Below, piece by piece: positions 58,775-64,000 of a stretch of DNA of 64,000 nucleotides. Origin of the DNA: Streptomyces nigrescens (lineage in GTDB: Bacteria; Actinomycetota; Actinomycetes; Streptomycetales; Streptomycetaceae); the NCBI GenBank assembly GCA_024349765.1, contig AP026073.1, positions 6,076,001 to 6,140,000 of the forward strand, given 5' to 3'. How positions within the stretch are numbered: position 1 is the stretch's first letter; each line of letters begins with the position of its first letter. The translations under genes were made by a program, and so were the position numbers. Below the pieces are notes generated by a model. The model saw only the letters and a list, made by a program, of their open reading frames with translations, made no database searches and was not told where the DNA came from.

Positions 58775-60939
58775 CGGGTGTGCTCCCGGTGGCGGTCGCG
58801 GACCCGGGCGAGCGAGGCGCGGGCGGCCGCGGCGACCCGAGTGGCGGTCAGTCCGTACTGCTCGTACAGCGCCTGGTAGGGCGCCGACGCACCGAACCGG
58901 TCCAGGCCCAGGGCGGCTCCGGCGTCGCCGACCAGGGCGTGCCAGCCGAGGACCGAGCCGGCCTCGACGGAGATCCGGGCCGGGACGTCCGGCGGCAGCA
59001 CCTGGTCGCGGTACTCCTGGCTCTGCGCGCGGAACCACTCCAGGCAGGGCAGGGAGACCACACGGGCGGCGATTCCCTCGTCGTGCAGCAGGCGCTGGGC
59101 CTCCAGGGCGATGTGCACCTCGCTGCCGGTGCCGAGGAGGACGACGTCCGGGGTGGTGGGGGTGCCCTCGGGGGTGCGGGCCTCGGCGAGGACGTAGCCG
59201 CCCCGGGCCACGCCGTCGGCCGGGGCCAGGCCGGTGCCGGGCGAGCGGTCGAGGACGGGCAGGTTCTGCCGGGTCAGGCAGAGGCCGGCGGGCCGGTCGG
59301 TGTGCGTGAGGACGGTACGCCAGGCGATCGCGGTCTCGTTGGCGTCGGCGGGGCGGACGACGTCGAGGCCGGGGATGCCGCGCAGCGACCAGAGGTGTTC
59401 CACGGGCTGGTGGGTGGGCCCGTCCTCGCCGAGCCCGATGGAGTCGTGGGTCCAGACGTAGGTGACGGGCAGCCGCATCATGGCGGCGAGCCGGACGGCG
59501 GGGCGCATGTAGTCGGAGAACACCAGGAAGGTGCCGCCGTAGGGGCGGGTGCCGCCGTGCAGGGCGATGCCGTTGAGGACCGCGCCCATGGCGTGTTCGC
59601 GGATGCCGAAGTGCAGGGTGCGGCCGTAGCGGTGGCCGGGGAACGCGTCGGTGGCGAACTCCTCGGGCACGAAGGAGGGTTGGCCGGGCATGGTGGTGTT
59701 GTTGGACTCGGCGAGGTCGGCCGAGCCGCCCCACAGCTCCGGCAGGGTGTCGGCGAGCGCGGCGAGCACCGCGCCGGACGCCTTGCGGGTGGCCATCTCC
59801 TGACCGGGGGCGAACTCCGGGAGCGCCGCCCGCCAGTCGTCGGGCAGGGTGCGGGCGGCGATCCGGTCGTGAGCGGCGGCCCGCCGGGGGAATGCGGACC
59901 GCCAGTCCTGGTGGCGCCGTTCCCACTCCGCGCGCAGGGCCCGGCCGCGGACGCCGGCCTGGCGGGTCCGTTCGAGCACCTCGGCGGGGACGTGGAAGGA
60001 GCGCGCGGGGTCGAGCCCCATGGCGGCCTTGGTGGCGGCCGCCTCGTCGGCGCCGAGCGCGGCGCCGTGGATCTTGCCGGTGTTCTGCTTGCCCGGTGAG
60101 GGCCAGCCGATGAGGGTGCGCAGCGCGACGAGCGAGGGGCGGCCGGTCTCCGCGCGGGCGGCGACGAGCGCCCGGTGGAGGGCGGGCACGTCCTCGTAGT
60201 AGCCGTCGCCGCTGGTCCAGTCGACGTGCTGGACGTGCCAGCCGTAGGCGGCGAACCGGGCGAGGGCGTCCTCGGACTGGGCGATGCGGGTGTCGTCCTC
60301 GATGGAGATGCGGTTGTCGTCGTAGAGGACGACGAGGTTGCCGAGGCGCTGGTGGCCGGCGAGCGAGCCGGCCTCGTGGCTGAGGCCCTCGGCGAGGTCA
60401 CCGTCGGAGACGAACGCCCAGATGGTGTGGTCGAAGGGGCTGGTGCCCTCGGGGGCGTCGGGGTCGAACAGGCCGCGTTCGCGGCGGGCGGCCATGGCCA
60501 TGCCGACGGCGTTGCCCAGGCCCTGGCCGAGCGGGCCGGTGGTGGTCTCCACGCCCGGGGTGTGACCGAATTCGGGGTGGGCGGGGGTCAGACTGCCGGC
60601 GGTGCGCAGGGACTTGAGGTCGTCCAGCGTCAGCCCGTAGCCGGAGAGGTAGAGCTGGATGTAGAGGGTGAGGCTGGCGTGGCCGCAGGAGAGGACGAAG
60701 CGGTCCCGGCCGGCCCACCGCGGGTCGGCGGGGTCGTGCCGCAGCAGCCGCTGGAAGAGCAGGTGGGCGGCCGGGGCCAGGCTCATGGCGGTGCCGGGGT
60801 GGCCGTGGCCGGCGCGTTCGACGGCGTCGACGGCGAGCGCGCGGGCGGTGTCCACGGCGCGGCGGTCGAGGGCGGTCCACTCCAGGGGGGCGGTGGTGCC
60901 GGCGGGCTCGGGGGCGGGGGCGGTGGGTGCGGTGGTCAT
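58771..60939 (-). CDS. tkt: Transketolase
   Basis: A 722-residue thiamine-diphosphate enzyme interconverting pentose and triose/hexose phosphates and giving erythrose-4-phosphate, a shikimate precursor. Seen in order: GHGHPGTAMSLAPAAHLLFQ, the cofactor motif SDGDLAEGLSHEAGSLAGHQ with VVLYDDNRISIED, GIREHAMGAVLNGIALHGG and HDSIGLGEDGPTHQPVEHLW. Length equals housekeeping transketolases. The ATG at 60939 overlaps the SDR stop by one base (TGATG). Presence in this operon implies flux supply to the aromatic product. Confidence 0.95.
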   Translation of the reverse strand: MTTAPTAPAPEPAGTTAPLEWTALDRRAVDTARALAVDAVERAGHGHPGTAMSLAPAAHLLFQRLLRHDPADPRWAGRDRFVLSCGHASLTLYIQLYLSGYGLTLDDLKSLRTAGSLTPAHPEFGHTPGVETTTGPLGQGLGNAVGMAMAARRERGLFDPDAPEGTSPFDHTIWAFVSDGDLAEGLSHEAGSLAGHQRLGNLVVLYDDNRISIEDDTRIAQSEDALARFAAYGWHVQHVDWTSGDGYYEDVPALHRALVAARAETGRPSLVALRTLIGWPSPGKQNTGKIHGAALGADEAAATKAAMGLDPARSFHVPAEVLERTRQAGVRGRALRAEWERRHQDWRSAFPRRAAAHDRIAARTLPDDWRAALPEFAPGQEMATRKASGAVLAALADTLPELWGGSADLAESNNTTMPGQPSFVPEEFATDAFPGHRYGRTLHFGIREHAMGAVLNGIALHGGTRPYGGTFLVFSDYMRPAVRLAAMMRLPVTYVWTHDSIGLGEDGPTHQPVEHLWSLRGIPGLDVVRPADANETAIAWRTVLTHTDRPAGLCLTRQNLPVLDRSPGTGLAPADGVARGGYVLAEARTPEGTPTTPDVVLLGTGSEVHIALEAQRLLHDEGIAARVVSLPCLEWFRAQSQEYRDQVLPPDVPARISVEAGSVLGWHALVGDAGAALGLDRFGASAPYQALYEQYGLTATRVAAAARASLARVRDRHREHTR

Positions 60940-61664
60940 CAGGCGGCTCGCTTCCGGTCGAGGACGAGGTCGTGGCCGACGACGTACGAGGACTCGTCCG
61001 AGCAGAGCCAGACCACGGAGTCGGCGATCTCGTCGGCGGTGGCGTGGCCGGGGCCGGCCGGGCGGGGCCCGGCGGCGGGTCCGTCGACCGGGCCGGGGCT
61101 GATGGCGTTGATGCGGATGCCCTCGGAGATGTACTCGCCGGCGGCCGCGCGGGTCAGGGTGGTCAGGGCGGCCTTGGAGGCGGCGTAGGCGCCGAGGCCG
61201 GGGCGGAGGCCGTTGCTGAGGAGGTTGCAGGCGGTGTTGACGATGACCCCGCCGCGGTGCTCCTTCATGTAGGCGATCTCGTGCTTCATGGACGTCCACA
61301 CGCCGGTGAGGTTGTGGGCGAGCAGTTCGGTCCAGACGGTCTCGCAGGTCTCGGCGACCGGGCGGGCCGGGCCGGTGACGGTGACGTTGTTGAAGGCGAT
61401 GTCGAGTCCGCCGCAGCGCTCCACCGCGACCGCGACCATCCGCTCGGCGGCCTCGGGGCCGCCGCGGGTCACATCGGCCACCACCCGCTCGGCGCGGCCG
61501 CCGGCCCGGCGGATGGTGGCGACGGTGGCGTCCAGGGTCCGGGCGTCCGGTCCGGCGACCACGACGGTCGCGCCCTGGCGGGCGAAGGCGAGCGCGCCGG
61601 CCCGGCCGATGGCGTCGTCGCCACCGGCGACGAGCGCGACCTTGCCGTCGAATCGTGCGGGCAT
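60939..61664 (-). CDS. SDR, possibly a dihydro-hydroxyanthranilate dehydrogenase, with altered motifs
   Basis: A 241-residue SDR starting at ATG 61664 with GGAG seven bases upstream. The cofactor motif is VAGGDDAIG in place of TGxxxGIG, NNAG is NNVT, and the position 13 before the catalytic Tyr 160 (YAASK) is Asn 147 in NTACNLLS where the catalytic Ser is expected. The fold is otherwise normal, with GIRINAISPGPV near the end. In phenazine-like or 2,3-dihydroxybenzoate pathways an SDR oxidises the dihydro acid to the aromatic; that role is inferred. Confidence 0.8.
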   Translation of the reverse strand: MPARFDGKVALVAGGDDAIGRAGALAFARQGATVVVAGPDARTLDATVATIRRAGGRAERVVADVTRGGPEAAERMVAVAVERCGGLDIAFNNVTVTGPARPVAETCETVWTELLAHNLTGVWTSMKHEIAYMKEHRGGVIVNTACNLLSNGLRPGLGAYAASKAALTTLTRAAAGEYISEGIRINAISPGPVDGPAAGPRPAGPGHATADEIADSVVWLCSDESSYVVGHDLVLDRKRAA

Positions 61665-61939
61665 TGTGCTTCTCCTGTTTCCGCTGGGCCGGCGGCAGCC
61701 GGCGGGATGCCGTGGCATGAACTCTGGTTGCCGGCCGCCTTTTCGGACAACGGTGGCAACGGCACTCCGTCAAAAGCCCGGTACTCCGTCAGATGCCGCG
61801 GGTGGCCGGGCCGGAAAGGCCGCGGCGCGCAGCCCGGAAGGGTTTCTTCCGGCCCGGCGCCGCGGCGGTTTTCCGGGATCGCTGATATTCCGTGGGTGCT
61901 GGATTCGGGGCGTTCCGGTTTCCGGCGGTACCCGGCCGG
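61665..61939. other. Spacer between the SDR and the YdhR-like gene
   Basis: No gene is supported. The right part contains the hairpin at 61820-61865; the left part holds the SDR ribosome site and probably a promoter, so the SDR-tkt-aroA-FMO-aroC set may also be transcribed on its own. Confidence 0.45.
61820..61865 (-). terminator. Nested stem-loop after the YdhR-like gene
   Basis: Outer arms CCGCGGCGC (61820-61828) and GCGCCGCGG (61857-61865) enclose an inner hairpin CCGGAAG / CTTCCGG with a 5-base loop. It lies 75 bases after the stop at 61940 on the minus strand. Confidence 0.65.
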
Positions 61940-62272
61940 TCACCGTGCGAAGGCGAGTCCCAGCCCGGTCAGGTCGGGGATGGTGTGCTCCCCCTCGGTG
62001 GCCGCCTCGACGTGGAAGCGGTGCACCACGGTGGGTGGGTAGCCGATGAGTTCGGCGGCCCGGGTGGGCAGCGGCCGGCTCGCGGCCGCCTCCGATTCCC
62101 ACAGGAAGACCGCGCCCCAGCCGCCGCCCCCGGCGTCCGAGATCCAGAATTTCATCCGGAGCCCGGGCCACCGGGAAAAGCGTTCGACCGCCTCGTCCCG
62201 CAGGAATTCCCTCAGCGTTCGCGGGGTCTGGTCGGATTCCGCGAGGTCCCACCAGGCGATGACCGCTTTCAC
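61940..62272 (-). CDS. YdhR-like dimeric alpha/beta-barrel protein
   Basis: A 110-residue protein beginning MKAVIAWWDLAESDQTPRTL, with a central GLRMKFWISDAGGGGWGAVF and a PLPTRAAELIGYPP segment. This is the pattern of small ferredoxin-like dimeric barrels related to YdhR/ABM-type monooxygenases, which occur in secondary-metabolite clusters as cofactor-free oxygenases, cyclases or accessory proteins. The GTG at 62272 overlaps the PhzE-like stop (GTGA). Specific function unknown. Confidence 0.7.
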   Translation of the reverse strand: MKAVIAWWDLAESDQTPRTLREFLRDEAVERFSRWPGLRMKFWISDAGGGGWGAVFLWESEAAASRPLPTRAAELIGYPPTVVHRFHVEAATEGEHTIPDLTGLGLAFAR

Positions 62273-64000
62273 CGGGCGATCGCCTCCTTCTGCGCCAGGA
62301 TTTCGGCGAGCAGTCCGCTGACGATGCGGACGCCGTCCTCGGTCAGCACGGATTCCGAATGGAACTGCATCGACGCGAATCCGGGTCCGCGCAGCGCGTG
62401 CACCTCGCCGGATTCCGGGTCCCGGCTGATCTCGACCACCCCGGCCGGGGTCTCCGCCTTGTCCTCGGTGCTGTGCGCGGCGAAGGTGTTGTAGAACCCG
62501 ACCCGCACCCGGTCGCCGAAGAGGTCGACGGTCCGCTGGACGCCCTGGTTGGGGACCGCGCGGCGGACCAGGTCGAGGCCGAGCAGGGTGCTGAGCACCT
62601 GGTGGCTGAGGCAGACCGCGAGGAACGGCCGCCGCTCGTCGAGGAGTTGGCTGATCGCGGTCCGCAGGTGGGCGATCTTGGGGTGGCCGGTCTCCCGCGG
62701 ATCGCCCGGGCCGGGCCCCATCACCACCAGGTCGTACCCGTCGAAGGAGTACGGCTCGTCGAAGCGGCGTACGGTCACCGTGAGGCCCATGGAGCGCAGC
62801 TGGTGGTCGATCATCGAGGTGAAGGTGTCCTCGGCGTCGACGACCAGCACCCGCCGGCCGCTGAGCCCGGCGACGGCCCGGCCGGTCCGGTCCTCCTCGG
62901 CGGCGAGCCAGAACCCGGCGATGGTGGCGTTGCGTTCGGCCAGCGCCGCCTGCACGGTGGCGTGTCCGCCGAACCGCCCGCGTCCCGGTTCCGCCAGTGC
63001 GGACAGCAGCCCGGCGGCCTTGGCGCGGGTCTCGGCGACCTCGGAGAGCGGGTCGGAGTGGCGTACGAGGGTGGCGCCGACGCCGATCCGGACCCGGCCG
63101 CGCGGGTCGAGCTCCGCGGTCCGGATGAGGATCGCCGAGTCGAGCGTGCGGCCGCCGGCCGCGTCCCGTCCGATCAGGGCGGCGACGCCGCTGTAGTAGC
63201 CGCGGCCGGCCGGCTCGTAGCGGGCCACCACCCGGGCCGCGCTCTCCAGGGGGCTGCCGGTGACGGTGGGCGCGAACAGCGTCTCGTGCAGGATCTCCCG
63301 CACGTCGCGGGTGGTGTGGCCCTCGATGAAGTACTCGGTGTGCGCGAGCCGGGCCATCTCCCGCAGGTACGGCCCGACGACCCGGCCGCCGGACTCGCAG
63401 ATCCGGGCCATCATCTTCAGCTCTTCGTCGACGACCATGTACAGCTCGTCGGCCTCCTTGCGGTCGGCGAGGAATTCCATGACCTCGGGCAGGGTGGGCC
63501 CGGCGGGCGGGTAGCGGTAGGTGCCGCTGATCGGGTTCATCACGGCCTTGCCGCCGTGCACGCTGATGTGCCGCTCCGGCGAGGCGCCGACGAACGTCCG
63601 CCCGCCGGTGTGCACCAGGAACGTCCAGTACGCCCCGGCCTCGCGCTCCAGCAGCCGCCGGAAGAAGGTCAGCGCGCTGTGCGGCCCGTAGTCGGTGATG
63701 TCGGTGACGAAGGACCGCTTGATGACGAAGTTGGCGCCCTCGCCGGTGCCGATCTCCTCGGCGATGATCCGGCGCACGGTGGCCGCGTAGGCGTCGTCGT
63801 CGACGTCGAACGCCCCGTCGGACAGCGTGATCGGGACGTCGGGGATGCGGGCCAGCGCCTCGGCGACCGGCACCGTGTCCTGTTCCTCGACGGTGAGGGT
63901 GATCAGCGGTGCGCCGTCGTCGGGGGCGTCGAAGCCGCGCTCGGCGAGCTGGCGGTAGGGGATGAGGGCGAGCACCTCGTGCCGGGCGCCGGCGTCGTCC
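62269..64000 (-). CDS. PhzE-like 2-amino-2-deoxyisochorismate synthase, 5' truncated
   Basis: The frame is open to the window edge and 577 C-terminal residues are visible. It holds most of an anthranilate-synthase-like chorismate-binding domain (EEIGTGEGANFVIKRSF, GSPLESAARVVARYEPAGRG, IRTAELDPRGRVRIGVGATL) fused to a glutamine amidotransferase (VVMGPGPGDP, catalytic Cys in AVCLSHQVL, His and Glu in FHSESVL). This fused order, plus the preceding ALIPYRQLAERGFDAPDDGA segment, is characteristic of PhzE, which makes ADIC from chorismate and glutamine. ADIC can go to phenazines, 3-hydroxyanthranilate or benzoxazolinate. No isochorismatase (PhzD) is in view; it may lie beyond the edge. Confidence 0.88.
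   Translation of the reverse strand, partial: DDAGARHEVLALIPYRQLAERGFDAPDDGAPLITLTVEEQDTVPVAEALARIPDVPITLSDGAFDVDDDAYAATVRRIIAEEIGTGEGANFVIKRSFVTDITDYGPHSALTFFRRLLEREAGAYWTFLVHTGGRTFVGASPERHISVHGGKAVMNPISGTYRYPPAGPTLPEVMEFLADRKEADELYMVVDEELKMMARICESGGRVVGPYLREMARLAHTEYFIEGHTTRDVREILHETLFAPTVTGSPLESAARVVARYEPAGRGYYSGVAALIGRDAAGGRTLDSAILIRTAELDPRGRVRIGVGATLVRHSDPLSEVAETRAKAAGLLSALAEPGRGRFGGHATVQAALAERNATIAGFWLAAEEDRTGRAVAGLSGRRVLVVDAEDTFTSMIDHQLRSMGLTVTVRRFDEPYSFDGYDLVVMGPGPGDPRETGHPKIAHLRTAISQLLDERRPFLAVCLSHQVLSTLLGLDLVRRAVPNQGVQRTVDLFGDRVRVGFYNTFAAHSTEDKAETPAGVVEISRDPESGEVHALRGPGFASMQFHSESVLTEDGVRIVSGLLAEILAQKEAIAR

Overview
The window is about 64 kb of very GC-rich DNA with GTG and TTG starts, short Shine-Dalgarno sequences, ATGA/GTGA gene overlaps and almost no AT-rich spacers. 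The gene order ligA, c-di-GMP protein, gatC-gatA-small gene-gatB, and separately ilvB-ilvN-ilvC-serA next to the proline genes, is the order I recall from the Streptomyces coelicolor SCO5494-SCO5520 neighbourhood. The source is therefore almost certainly a Streptomyces chromosome. This is recall and was not checked by a search.

Left part (1-16 kb): the 3' end of a metallophosphoesterase, a 43-aa conserved-looking small protein and a Uma2-family nuclease-like protein. Next comes the proline catabolism module (P5C dehydrogenase and proline dehydrogenase on minus, divergent from a PucR-type regulator). An NCS1-type permease with a Cys-rich tail follows, bracketed by a hairpin-forming repeat family, then a TetR regulator and a PRC-barrel protein. 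The serA and ilvBNC genes close this part. The ilvB leader holds a 13-codon peptide with Ile-Leu-Val followed by a terminator hairpin with a T run.

Middle (16-40 kb): a large membrane GGDEF/EAL protein whose GGDEF half looks active and whose EAL half is degenerate; a 2-hydroxyacid dehydrogenase divergent from an aldo/keto reductase; a PQQ-type sugar dehydrogenase lipoprotein; small and membrane proteins; a 1044-aa LuxR-type ATPase regulator; and an MMPL exporter. An overlapping four-gene cassette on the minus strand then runs SseB-like protein, helical 209-aa protein, 1602-aa RHS toxin with a type VII-like N-terminus and a JAMM metalloprotease-type tip, and a small putative immunity protein. 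The toxin tip and immunity gene are far less GC-rich than their surroundings. A secreted GH18 chitinase with a DasR-type site inside its promoter, a COG4705-type membrane protein behind a 28-bp palindrome, and two decayed genes follow.

Right part (40-55 kb): the housekeeping block gatB, gatA, gatC (tRNA-dependent amidotransferase), an rmdB-like dual GGDEF/EAL protein, ligA and a MetE-C-like methionine synthase. Then come a MarR/MFS efflux pair with operators lying on a probable leaderless promoter, an SDR, a LOG-family protein and NADP-glutamate dehydrogenase.

Right end (55-64 kb): a tightly overlapping minus-strand operon with a second-copy style chorismate synthase (TTG start), flavin monooxygenase, EPSP synthase, transketolase, unusual SDR, YdhR-like protein and a PhzE-like aminodeoxyisochorismate synthase cut by the window edge. 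Together these look like the precursor arm of a secondary-metabolite cluster: transketolase could supply erythrose-4-phosphate, AroA/AroC make chorismate, PhzE aminates it, and the SDR and monooxygenase aromatise and hydroxylate the product. No tRNA, rRNA, CRISPR array, transposase or integrase was seen.
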